In this document: positions 31,925 through 42,179 of the stretch, piece after piece
How the letters are laid out: each line of letters starts with the position of its first letter
Position numbering within the stretch: position 1 is the first letter of the stretch
NCBI GenBank assembly: GCA_007570785.1
Contig: ML662442.1
Coordinates: 36,901,818-36,965,817 of the forward strand
DNA length: 64,000 nucleotides
Origin: Antilocapra americana
Taxonomy: Eukaryota; Chordata; Mammalia; Artiodactyla; Antilocapridae
Reading direction: 5' to 3'
Position numbers and translations under genes: made by a program
The notes under the pieces: generated by a model
Seen by the model: only the letters and a program-made list of their open reading frames with translations
The model's database searches: none
What the model was told of the DNA's origin: nothing

Positions 31925-32440
31925 TCAGTACCAGTTCAGGGAGGACCTACAAGGCTCAGCTGAAGAGTTTAGGCTTTATTCTCAAAATAGGGGGAGCTAC
32001 TGAGGATTTCTGATGAGAACTGTGTTTTAGGGAGACTAGTGTATTAACCATGTGTGAAATGAGTGGAAGATAGATAGTAGACACAGGGGAACCCAAGAGA
32101 GGTCCACTATCGTCTCCCAGGCTAAAGAAGGGAAGCAGGGAATGAAAAAGATGTCATGGGGGTAGGGTGAGGTGGCAGAGCTACAGCAGAGACAAAGATT
32201 ACCGAGTCAGAGTGTACATGGAGGCAAAGATGGCGCCAACATTTCTGCACTGGGTGAGTGGGAAGATGGTGGTGACGTGGAGAAATGTGGAGAGAATATA
32301 CTGCAGGGGGAGCATAGCTTTGAAAGAAAAGATCATGAGTCCCCCTTGGGACACACTGAGTTTGAGGTGTTAATGGGACATGCAGGTGGAGATCAGAAGA
32401 CGGCAAGCCCTTGGAGGCTTAAGCTGTTAGCTAAGCTTTC
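31925..32440 (-). mobile_element. L2 LINE fragment, antisense
   Basis: The diagnostic antisense text 'ggacacactgagtttgaggtg' plus 'gggacatgcaggtggagatc' (about 32,348-32,397) corresponds to the conserved L2 3' coding region read in reverse. The leftward part ('gtttaggctttattctcaaaat') fits the same orientation. It is heavily diverged. Frames inside it are chance. Confidence 0.7.
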
Positions 32441-32883
32441 GGTCCAAGCTTCATAATGAGCTATCTGAATTAAGGAGCTGGTTGAAGCAGTAACACTGGA
32501 TGAGAACATGAAATCAACCAAGCGAGCAACCAAAACTAAGCGGTACCGGGCAGGTCCTTGAAGAACCTGCCTTAGGGAGCAGCTGGAGAAGGGCTTAGAG
32601 AAACAGTTGAGCAGGAAGAGAGCGGGGGTCTGGGAAGCTGAGGAAAGAGATTTAGGAAGGGGGCAGTCAGTGCCATCCACTTTGGCAAAGGGGCTGAGAA
32701 GGTGGAGGATGGAAGCTGGTGATCTTTCAGAGGACAATTAAGAACAGCGGTGCGGGTCAAAGCACAAAAAACACACAGAAAATTACACTGGGTGTAATTA
32801 ATGTCACTGTAGTAGTATAATGTAATTGAAATATAACATTTAGTTAAATTAATAACATAGATGATTCCTAAGTATTTACTATG
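32441..32883. other. Single-copy or unrecognised DNA
   Basis: The left part may still be diverged L2. The right part (32,790-32,880) is AT-rich. No gene is seen. Confidence 0.4.
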
Positions 32884-33097
32884 TTTATGCGCATGCTCAG
32901 TCACCAAGTTGCGTCTGACTCTTTGTGAGCCTGCGAACTGTAGCCCAGCAGGCTCTTCTGTCCATGGGATTTCCCAGGCAAGAATACTGGAGTGGGTTGC
33001 CAGTTCCTCCTCCAGGGGATCTTCCCAACCCAGGGATTGAACCTGTGTCTCCTACATTGGCAGGAGGATCCTTTACCACTGAGCCATCTGGGAAGCC
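32884..33097 (-). mobile_element. Bov-tA SINE
   Basis: This is the reverse complement of a Bov-tA with the usual body (CCAGGGGATCTTCCCAACCC on the plus strand is in the correct antisense place). The target duplication AAGTATTTACTAT (32,870-32,882) against AAGTATTTCCTAT (33,098-33,110) has one mismatch. Confidence 0.94.
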
Positions 33098-33110
33098 AAG
33101 TATTTCCTAT

Positions 33111-33544
33111 ACCAAACAGAAATCAAAATTAAATTTAAATGTAATAGTACATTTAAATATGGTTTATATGGCAAATTTTATGTCATATTTTACCACAAAA
33201 AAAGGAGAAAAATTTAAACGTTTCACAAGTTGTATTATTATCTACACTTTTCCTATGCTTGAAATACATAATAATAAATTGCTTTAAAAAGTAAGTGGAG
33301 AAAAAAATTAAGTGGTAAGTCAAAAATGGACTTAGCAAATACAGAGTACTCTCTAGAGGAGTTTGATAGCTGAGTGAAGGAAAAAAGGATGGATAACATA
33401 GCTTGACAAGGGTAAGGGGATAAAAAGAATTTATTTTTCTTTTGATGAGGCAATTTGGACATGTTTCTAGATTGAGTACGAGGATCCAGAGGCAAGGAGA
33501 GAATGAAGATGGGGGTCGGGGTGGGCATGGAGTGGACTGAGCAG
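33111..33544. other. Single-copy DNA, nothing recognised
   Basis: AT-rich DNA. The 130-codon and 100-codon reverse frames at 33,183-33,575 overlap each other and show no domain. Confidence 0.45.
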
Positions 33545-33968
33545 TGGTACTCCAAAAGATACGTCTACGTCCCAACTCTTGGAACTATGAATGTGACCTT
33601 TTTTGGAAAGAGGGTCTTTGCAGATGTAATTAGAGGATCTTAAATTTAATCTAGATTATCCCAGTACATGCTAATCCAATGACAACTGTCTTTATAAGAG
33701 ACAGAAGAGAAGACAGAGAATAGGAGAAGGCCAGGTGAAGACAAAGGCAGAGGATGGCAGTGATGCAGAGACCACCAAGGAGTGCCTCGTGTCACCAGAA
33801 GCCAGAGAGGCAGGGAAGGAGTCTCCCCCAAAACTCCTGGAGGCAGCATGGCCCCGCCCACAGCTTGATATCAGACTTCTGCCCTCCAGAACTACGAGAG
33901 GACACACGTTTCTTATGTTCAGCCATCGTGTTTGTGATTATTTGTTACACAGCCTAGAACAGTAATAT
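33545..33968 (+). mobile_element. MaLR-type LTR
   Basis: In sense: 'ggaactatgaatgtgaccttttttgg', 'gggtctttgcagatgtaatta', 'tttataagagacagaagag', 'ccctccagaactacgagagg', ending 'ttgttacacagcctagaacagtaatatag'. This is the typical MaLR LTR order. It is a solo LTR by context. Overlapping frames at 33,646-33,965 are not genes. Confidence 0.75.
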
Positions 33969-35974
33969 AGGGGTGGGGAGGGCCTTCGGCCACAGTCTGA
34001 GGTCCTGAAGCAGACCTGGGGCTGGGTCTCAGGCGTTACAGTGTTCTGTGCCCAGCCCGGGGGCAGCGCAGCCAGGTGCCTGGTGATTAGTAAAGAACCT
34101 CTGGGCTCATATAAACAGCACAGGATTTCATTCGCAGAAATAATTTTCCTTTGTCTTCACATTTTCTTCTCTCTTTCCCAGTCAATCTTAGGAAAAATCA
34201 ACAAAGATTTCACAGAATTAAAGTCTTTCTCTCGCACCTTCCATCTTTTCAGCTGTGACAGTGGACCCAGCATGGCCTCTGGGGTTTCTAGGGGAAACCT
34301 TTCCTGGGAGCTTACACCTCATGCTCCTCCGCACAGACCAAGTGACATGGGGGCTTGTGATCAAACTGGGCGGCAGGTGGTGAAGGGGAGAGCTCTGGGG
34401 AGGCCTGGAGACAAGCCTTCCCCTCACAACTGCTGTGTATTAGCTGCTGACTTAGACCATCCCAATCCTTCTAAATTCCAGCGACAGAGAGGGCCTCACT
34501 GAGGCACTTAACAACCAGAGAGAGCTGACTGTCCCTTTAGTCAACCTCTTTGGTGTTTAAATGAGCCAATTATTCCTAGCCCAGCAAAAGCTGATGGATA
34601 CGGTGGAAAAGCCTTTCCCAGGGAGAAGCTAGAAGACAGAAGCTTCTAAGTTACCTGAGGACAGGAGAGACTGTACCACACACGGGAGCCTTGCACGCTA
34701 GATGAAGGAAAGCCTTGAAGGAAGCACGGGAGCCTTGCTGCACAACAGATGCCCAGCAATGTCTTTTGTTTTTACATCTATACAAGAAACTTCACTCTTT
34801 TAACCTTAACCCATATTCCACTCTAATTCCCACATGGAATATTTTGTCTTACAAAACTACCAAAGTAATTTAACAATTTTTTTTTTAAAGCAGGCTTTAC
34901 TGAAGAGCTTCTGGCTAAGACCTTTGAATCTGTGCCCTTGAGGGGCTCCAGGGCAGGACTCCAGCAGGGTGGTGTAAGACTCACTGTCCTGACGTGGGTG
35001 GCAGTTGTTAGAAGAGGGACTGTTTCGTTTCATTAACAGAGTGAAGCATGCTGTCAGCAGGCAGCAATAGCCACAGTAAAAGATGCAACCAAATCCGACT
35101 CTGATCCATTCCACTCTAGCCACAGGCAAACTCTTCCCCTTTATGGGTTCTCCAGGAGAAAGATGCGAATCAGACCAGGAGAGCCCCCTCGAAGAGGAAT
35201 TACGTTGAAGACAATCTAAAGTGATCCGAACATTCTGTCGCCCTAAAACTGCCCCCAGCACTGTTTTCTAAAAGCAGAATGCAGCATCCAGAGGGGTGTC
35301 TTGGACTCCACCCAGGAGATTTAGTTTTTGAAGAGCCAAAAAGATTCCCAGCATATCTGTAGGATGAGTGTGAGAGCCAGATTCCAGAGGGTTATATTGT
35401 CTGTGGGTGCTACCCTGCTTAACAAGAATTTAACAGAAATAAACGGTCGCTCGGCTGGAGTAGATGTAGCTAAGAGGCAAACCTTTCTTAAACCCCACTA
35501 ATGTACAACCTCTATCCACAACTGGATTCAATTACTGCGTGGAAAGAAAGGCATTTTCTCATAAAGCGGCTCTGTTTCCGTGCCTGGCTGCGAGCGGGGT
35601 CAGCCATGACAAAGAGAAGCCTGTGCGTTGTTTTGGGTTGTTTTTCTTTTCAAGCTCTTTCGCTGGTACTGCCAGGCCCCAAGCTGTTTGGATCCGTTAT
35701 GTGGGGGCAAGTTTACTTGTTTTGGCTTTCAGCCTTTCTGTCCAGGGTTGAAGATGGAAGAGCAAGCTTGTGACCTCCTGATAGTGGACCTGATGGGCTA
35801 TCCAGCAGGACCCGGCGGTTACACCATGGCCTCGCGCCCCTTAGGTGCAGCACTTGAGAGGAAGGTCAAAATTCTAAGCAAGGAGTGTGTGTGGGGGGTT
35901 GTAGGGGACCTGGAGGGGTCTAGCATAAGGGAGTCTGAGGGCTACAGGTCTCAAATATTAACATTAATAATAGT
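33969..35974. other. About 2 kb of single-copy DNA, no recognised gene
   Basis: This is one of the longest repeat-free tracts in the window. It contains frames of 153 codons (34,041-34,502), 134 codons (34,857-35,261, reverse) and 119 codons (35,628-35,987) with no domains I recognise and no convincing splice arrangement. The piece 34,105-34,230 has TAAACA, AACAAAG and AATTAAAG motifs and could be regulatory. Confidence 0.45.
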
Positions 35975-36185
35975 GCACAACATATAGAGTGCTTGCTGTG
36001 TGCTACTCCCTCCTAAGAGCTTTACATATAGAAACTCACTCAATCCTCCCAACAAACCTCTGCAGTACTATCATTATCTGCACTTTACAGATGGAGACAT
36101 CGAGGCACAGAGAGGCGACACGACTTTCCCAAGGTTACACAGTCAATGGCTCAGAGCCCAGACTCTTGATCACTACATTGTCAAA
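35975..36185 (-). mobile_element. MIR SINE, antisense, well preserved
   Basis: The plus strand shows 'gagtgcttgctgtgtgctact', 'cctaagagctttacatatag', 'gcactttacagatggagac', 'gaggcacagagaggcgacac', 'cccaaggttacacagtcaatgg'. This is MIR in reverse with an intact core. Confidence 0.88.
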
Positions 36186-36649
36186 GAGGAAGTTGCAGAA
36201 ATTTAAAAACCATCATTGGTATTTATTTAGCTTCTAAGCACACATGCAGCATTCTTAATTCACTCTTTACTTCAATATACCCAAAGGTATTTTGTATTGC
36301 TATATACGTGTTTTAAATCATAAGACCCTGGAGACCCATGTGGCCCAGCCTGCCCTGGGACAGAGAAGAAAGGATTCTTATGGAAAGCCAGTGAACTTTC
36401 ATAAGAGATACTGCGCCCAAAGGAGGAGAAGACCAATCACTCAGCTGTCTGAGCAGCAGCTCAAGCTTCCTGCATGACCCTGGCTCTCTGATAGGAAAAT
36501 CTGGGACTTCTGACCGGGAATGAACATGGGGACAGTCCAAGTTTCCACGCATCAGCTTAGTTCATTATGACTGGTATCATTTTGTTGCCTCTTGGTTCCA
36601 AATTTACTCTTCATTACTTGCTTGACAATAATGGAAAAGCAGTTCTCTA
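36186..36649. other. Single-copy DNA, nothing recognised
   Basis: No repeat or gene is recognised. Confidence 0.5.
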
Positions 36650-37260
36650 CGACAGCTAACGTGGTGTTAAGTTTTGTCGGCTAAGGGTCTTGAAGGGACA
36701 CTGTGAGAAGAGGTGGCTCTCCTGCCAGGTTCCAGTGCACTGGGTCATTAGGACCATGCAGTGGGCATGGCCTTCCCTACAGTGCCAGGTAGCCACAGCA
36801 GTAGTGACTTCCTATGGGCAGCTTCCCTGGGCACCTCCCCGTGAATGACTTCTACTGGAACCTCCACAGGAAGCTTCATAATAGAATGCCCAAATGGGCA
36901 CCCCATTAGGTAGCTTTGCAGTGAGACTGGGGCCCGGTACCCCATTCTACGGATGGCTTCCTCAGCACTCCAGAGACCAGGTTCTGCAGTGCTTCACCAG
37001 GATGGCCCCTGATGAACTTCTCTACCATCCAGGGAACTGTAGGCATACCCTCTCCAACGAGGAGGTGACCTCTTCCTGAATGTTCTATCTTGGCCCTAGG
37101 GATGATAGCTGCTCCCTGTGTTTCTATTCCTGCTTTTCTTTAGTGCTATCTTTACCTCTTCCAATGCTGAGCCAAACTCACGGTTACTCCAATTCCCTTT
37201 CAATAATTTTTTATGGTTAACTTTCTTTTAGAAGTTACTTTGTGATTTCCGTCTCCTGTT
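36650..37260. repeat. Unclassified interspersed-repeat-like segment with internal short repeats
   Basis: Between 36,770 and 36,960 the sequence reuses a degenerate unit of about 20-30 bases (variants of GGGCAGCTTCCCTGG, AGGAAGCTTC, TAGGTAGCTTTG). On the reverse strand it gives a short PVEVPVEVIHGEVPREA-like peptide pattern. The right part resembles old LTR or DNA-element text, but I could not place it in a family. It directly precedes the L1 insertion. Confidence 0.4.
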
Positions 37261-37385
37261 TGGACTCTAATACATTCACTATATTTTTTAGTTCACTCTT
37301 TAAAATTAAAATGTAGCCACGAATAAACAAATGGGACCTAATTAAAATTAAAAGCTTCTGCACAACAAAGGAAACTATAAGCAAG

Positions 37386-37907
37386 GTGAAAAGGCAGGCT
37401 TCAGAATGGGAGAAAATAACAGCCAATGAAGCAACGGACAAACAATTAATCTCAAAAATATACAAGCAACTCCTGCAGCTCCATTCTAGAAAAATAAATG
37501 ACCCAATCAAAAAGTGGGCCAAAGAACTTAACGGACATTTCTCCAAAGAAGACATAAAAGTGGCTAACAAACACATGAAAAGATGCTCAACATCACTCAT
37601 TATCAGAGAAATGCAAATCAAAACCACAATGAGGTACCACTTTACACCGGTCAGAATGGCTGCCATCCAAAAGTCTACAAGCAATAAATGCTGGAGAGGA
37701 TCTGGAGAAAAGGGAACCCTCTTACACTGTTGGTGGGAATGCAAACTAGTACAGCCACTATGGAGACAGTGTGGAGATTCCTTAAAAAACTGGAAATACA
37801 ACTTCCATAGGACCCAGCAATCCCACTGCTGGGCATACACACCGAGGAAACCAGAATTGAAAGAGACACATGTACCCCAATGTTCATCACCGCATTGTTT
37901 ACAATAG
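37386..37907 (+). pseudogene. L1 ORF2 C-terminal remnant
   Basis: A 173-codon frame encodes the end of L1 ORF2: [21 protein letters not shown], then [21 protein letters not shown], then the cysteine-rich [15 protein letters not shown] segment. After about residue 135 the frame shifts (a LPYDPAIPLL-type block is read out of frame near 37,800-37,835). The opening codon is GTG and the upstream two thirds of the protein is absent, so no product is expected. Confidence 0.9.
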
Positions 37908-38317
37908 CCAGGACATGGAAGCAAGCTAGATGCCCCTCAACTGATGAATGGATAAGAAAGCTGTGGTACATATACACAATGGAATATTACTCAGCATTAA
38001 AAAAAAATTCATTTGAATCAGTTCTACTCAGGTGGACGGAACTGGAGCCTATTATCCAGAGTGAAGTAAGCCAGAAGGAAAAACAACAATACAGTATACT
38101 AACGCATATATATGGAATTTAGAAAGATGGTAACGAGAACCCTGCATGCGAGACAGCAAAAGAAACGGAGATGTATAGAACAGTCTCGTGGACTCTGTGG
38201 AAGAGGGCAAGGGTGGGATGATATGGGAGAATGGCATTGAAAGATGTTAATTATCATATGTGAAATCAATCGACAGCCCAGGTTTGATGCTTGGGGCTGG
38301 TGCACCGGGATGACCCA

Positions 38318-38365
38318 GGGGGAGGGAATCGGGAGGGAGGAGGGAGGGGGGTTCTGGAGGGGGAG
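38318..38365 (+). repeat. G-rich tract with quadruplex potential in the L1 3' region
   Basis: Four or more G-runs of three or more occur in close succession (GGGAGGGAGGAGGGAGGGGGG at 38,331-38,351). This meets the usual pattern for an intramolecular G-quadruplex. G-rich 3' untranslated regions are a known L1 feature. Confidence 0.8.
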
Positions 38366-38739
38366 CATATGTATACCCAGGGCGGGTATACAATGTCAAT
38401 GTATGGCAATGTATGTATGACATTCATGTCAATGTATGGCAAAACCAACACAATAAAGTAAAGAAAATTAAAAAAATAAATTAAAATAAAATAAAAAATA
38501 AAATGTAGCCTCCTTTAAGAAGCATGGAAAAAACAAAAACATAAAAACATTTGCACAGTAAATACTAATGCTTAAGTAAGATATTTACTACTAAGTTACA
38601 AAGGTCTGTATCCTCTTTCAACTCTTAGTTCTATATCTGCATGATTCTTACCTGGTTGTAATCCTTGAACACAACCGAGTCTGTGCTCTGTTTACCAGTT
38701 TGACATTAACCAGTTTGGTTTAGCCCCATGTAGCCACTG

Positions 38740-38915
38740 TCCACATACTCTTGTGTTATTACCAGTCATGGGAATATAATATTCCATCTTTTTATACACT
38801 AAAATTTGTTCAGCTAGTTCCCGATCATTGGACACTGGGGTTGGTTCCTGCTTTTTCACGTTACAAAAAGTACAGCTTGAAATATCTTTGTGCAAGTTGC
38901 ATCAATGTTATGTAA
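38740..38915 (-). mobile_element. Old L1 3' fragment, antisense
   Basis: The text 'gggaatataatattccatct', 'cagctagttcccgatcattgg', 'tggttcctgctttttcacg' and 'tgaaatatctttgtgcaag' is the antisense L1 3' coding end in diverged form. It is short and old. Confidence 0.55.
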
Positions 38916-39595
38916 TTTTTCCTCCTGTCTCTCCCTTTCTCATTTCTCTAACAGCTGGGCTCACACATTTTCTCACTGGTAGACAACAGATTACAGGAAC
39001 GGGGGAATATCTACTTATGGAGGAGGATGGAGCTTTTACTGAAGTAAACGTTTCAGGAAGCAACGGACTTACTCAGGAAGCAACTCCTGCCAGCAAGGGA
39101 ACTGGGTCTCAGTGACAAGGGGCAATAACTGGTTGGAGTGGGAAACATTGGGAAGAAAGTCATTCTAGAGACCAAGACTGTCGTTTTCTTGGGTCTCTCA
39201 TATTGTAACTTGTGACTAATGCATTAGTCATACTGAACACGTGGAAACTACACAATATATACTAGAAAAACATTTTAGTTCTCAAGAATAGCCTCAAAAT
39301 CAGACAATACTTGAAGTAATTGAGAGTGGGAAGCACATTGCGACTACTGCTCTCTGACATTTTAAACCACCAATAACTCAATTGTTTCCTGAATTCCCAG
39401 AGAGTCAAGGAACACGAAAAACCCTCTTTGTCATTCAGCTAAGTAAATGTTAATCTCATACTTAAATCTTTTTTTTCCTCACAAAAAAGCATTCCTGGAA
39501 GGGTGCCCCAAAAGGAGCTTAGGCATAAGCACTCACCACATGAGGTTCATATATAATGCTTATTATATATGATTATTTCACACCCATTCTTAAAA
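38916..39595. other. Single-copy DNA with a splice-acceptor-like site
   Basis: A pyrimidine-rich run (38,921-38,950) ends in ACAG at 38,951-38,954 and is followed by about 160 bases without an in-frame stop in one frame, to a stop at about 39,113. This resembles a 3' splice site and terminal exon, but such sites are frequent by chance and no partner exon is seen. Confidence 0.3.
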
Positions 39596-39599
39596 AATA

Positions 39600-40440
39600 C
39601 CTTTGCTTGGTGTACATGCTTTTCTCAGTTATATTCTCTTATCACTTATGAAGATACTGTTCTAGTTTTCTGGGTTTTGTTGCTTTACAAAGGTGTTGGC
39701 TGACAACCGAATTATTTCTTTGTAGATGATTTGCCTCTTTTTTTTTCCGGTTTCTTGACTTTAAGATCTTCCTTTTTGAGCTTAGCATGCTACAGTTTTG
39801 CTACAATGTGCCTGGGTATAGATTTTTAAAAACTGATCCTGCAAGGTATACATGATACTTTCTGTACCTGTGGACTGACACTGCTCACCAATGGAGCTTC
39901 TTGTCCTTTATCCCTTTGGATATTGCCTTGTCACCTATTCTCTCTAGTCTTTTCTGGGACTCCCATGATCGATATATTAAATTTCAGTCTCTCTTCCACG
40001 TCTTAACCCCTCTTTCACATCTTCCATCTTCCCATCTCTCTATACTATATTCTGAGCAATTTCTTCAGACACACTAGTTAACTGATTCTCTTTTCAACTG
40101 TGTCTTTTTTTGCTATATAGTTAGACTCTTTTGCAGCCCCATGGACTGTAGCCTGCCAGGCTCCTCTGTCCAAGGGCTTTTCCCAGGCAAGAATACTGGA
40201 GTGGGCTGTCTACTGTTTAATCTAGCCACTGAGTTCCTAACTTCTACAATTATTTTTCATTTATAAATGTTTTACTTGGCTGTTTTTCAAATCTGCTTGG
40301 GAGAGATATATTCCACAGTCTCTCCGTACTTGCATACACTTAATGATTCCAGCCTGGATTTCTTTAAATCATATGCAGTATTTTAAACTTTGCATTTAAT
40401 AGTTCCAACACCAAAATCCTAGGAGTGTAAATGCATTGTT
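39600..40440 (-). mobile_element. Ancient LINE-like (probably L1) fragment, antisense
   Basis: T-rich antisense text such as 'tgctacaatgtgcctgggtatag', 'atattgccttgtcacctattctc', 'ctgggactcccatgatcgatata', 'tctgagcaatttcttcagacac' and 'gctgtttttcaaatctgcttgg' matches an old LINE segment common in mammals. It is interrupted by a short Bov-tA piece (40,120-40,208). Family assignment is tentative. Confidence 0.5.
40120..40208 (-). mobile_element. Truncated Bov-tA SINE fragment
   Basis: The plus strand shows CCCCATGGACTGTAGCCTGC, CAGGCTCCTCTGTCC and CAGGCAAGAATACTGGAGTG, the middle of an antisense Bov-tA. Both the tRNA head and part of the tail are missing. Confidence 0.88.
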
Positions 40441-42160
40441 TGTTGCTTCTGCTTTCTCTTTCCTATGGCGGCTTTTTCCCTTGCTGTTTGGCCATCTTTG
40501 ATTTGAAGCTCACCTTGCTCCACCTGTGGACCTCTTGAGAGCCTCCCTTGGAGGAACTGACTCCAGCAGAGGTCTCCCTTTGCTTCCTCCAAGATCCACA
40601 AGGCCAAGCAACCCCCTTCAAGGGTCAAGGCTTAAAGCAGGAGACTTAGTTTGGACTTTGACCCTTGCAATGGGCCTAAGGCTTAGTGTTCTATTTTGTC
40701 ATGTGCTTCTCATCTCCGGCTTATTAAGCAGGATCACAGCTCATTTGGCTCACCTCTTTGGACTCTAAAGGGTTTCTTTACTATCTGCCAGCCCAGCAGC
40801 ACGCATTAAAACCACACTGTATTCAAGATCTAATTGTATTGTGGCAGGAGGGTCTTCAGGATTGGCTTTGCTGTAATGCTGGGAATGGGTGGCGTGCATT
40901 CAGGACATTCAGGGCATTCAGACACAGCAGCACAAAATGCACATGCAGAAGGAGACCTGGCTTGCACTTCAAAATTTTAAGATACTACAAAAGATATAAA
41001 AGAAACCCTCAAAGCTCTCTGTGCCTCTCTTCATATATATATATACGTATATGTACGCATGCATATATGTATAACACACACATATACTTTTGTACATATA
41101 ATAAGAAAGAGACCAGTGAAGAGCTGATACCTGAAGTATTTGACTTCCTTTACGGAGCTGAAATTGGTATTCAGAGTGGGGTAAATAGAGGCCCCAAGAG
41201 GGAATCAGTGAGACTGTATCTTTGAGTCTCTATTTATAAGCCAGATCTCGCCTTACTGGTATTTTATCCCTTTAGCTTCATAATTATAAGACTTAGCTAG
41301 TAATTTTCATATGAATATCCCTTGTGAAAGTCCCCTATAATTTCCTTATTTACAAGATGGGTGCTCATTAGAGTCCTCCTGGCTCTATTGGGTGACTTTT
41401 ATCCGTGGACAACAAACGGATGGACCGTGTCATTTTCTCTGCTTGATGGTCTTGTAGTGAAGGATGCTGGACTGAAACAACAACCTGAAGAGATGCCCCT
41501 TGCTTCCTACTTCTGCATGCAAAATTAATGTTTTTTCCATTCAATGGGCACTTTCTCAGAAGGTTTTTGAGAGCACTGGTTTCTGCTTTTATCACTAAAG
41601 TCTCCTCTGCTTGGGGGCAAATGGGTACTTGTATACGTATGGCTGAATTCCTTTGCTGTCCACCGGAAACTATCACAACATTGTTCATCAGCCATACTCC
41701 AGTACAAAATTTAAAAAGTTAATTAAAATCCCTCTGATGTGTATCCACCTTCCCCCTGGTACAGCAAAGACTGCCTGGCTCTGCCTTGGCCCAGCTCTGC
41801 AGCTCTCTACTGAACTTTGTAGTCTTCTCTAGTCTTCCAAGCAGAATGATCTGAAACAAGGCCTGCTTCTGGGTTGGGAATTCGTTGAAGAAAATCTGGG
41901 CTCCGAACAAAAACCACATTTAAAAGAGTGTGTCTTTTCTTTTATTGGCTTTTGCTCTAAAAAGCAAAGGCTGAAAAACAGCTGTTAGCTGTTTATACAG
42001 TATTTTTTATTTAAGTATTAGACAATAGCTGTTTTCTTCTCCACTTAGAATGGCACATTTTTTTTCTCGGGCCATTTAAGTCTTCTCTCCCTGTGGTCAC
42101 AAGTATTGGTATGCACCTCCACCCTCTCCCTAGGATTCTGGAGGAGATTAAGCTTTTAAG
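40441..42160. other. Single-copy DNA with a TA/TG-rich simple tract
   Basis: No gene or repeat family is recognised apart from an alternating TATATA/CACACA tract at 41,032-41,092. The 155-codon frame at 40,758-41,225 runs across that tract and has no domain. Reverse frames at 41,368-41,919 are likewise unsupported. Confidence 0.45.
41032..41092. repeat. Imperfect (TA)n/(CA)n simple repeat
   Basis: ATATATATATATACGTATATG continues through GCATGCATATATG to ACACACACATATAC. It is an interrupted alternating purine-pyrimidine tract, possibly length-variable. Confidence 0.9.
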
Positions 42161-42179
42161 TTTTTTTTTTTTTTTTTTT
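42161..42179. repeat. Poly(T) run
   Basis: Nineteen consecutive T residues. No retrotransposon body is recognised on its left, so it may be a decayed antisense A-tail or a simple expansion. Confidence 0.95.

Larger units (their letters stand above)
37319..38498 (+). mobile_element. Bovine-type L1, 5'-truncated, young-looking
   Basis: It starts in ORF2 (text for [21 protein letters not shown] sequence), runs through the cysteine-rich C-terminus (about 37,715-37,780) and the 3' untranslated region with its G-rich block (38,318-38,365), to an A-rich tail. The target duplication TAAAATGTAGCC is exact (37,307-37,318 and 38,499-38,510). The exact duplication and close fit to the bovine L1 3' end suggest a later insertion than the other L1s here. 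A small duplication of the CAATGTATGGCA text lies near 38,393-38,442. Confidence 0.95.

Noticed and set aside
34041..34502. 153-codon open frame
   Set aside because: No domain, no splice signals in a sensible arrangement, and overlapping antisense frames of similar quality.
35575..35850. Possible CpG island or promoter
   Set aside because: There are only a few scattered CpGs, no TATA-initiator arrangement, and the composition is ordinary for the region.
37235..37924. 229-codon frame on the reverse strand
   Set aside because: It is the antisense of the young L1 ORF2 remnant; such long antisense frames are common in A-rich L1 coding DNA.
40758..41225. 155-codon frame
   Set aside because: It reads through a TATATA/CACACA simple repeat and has no domain.
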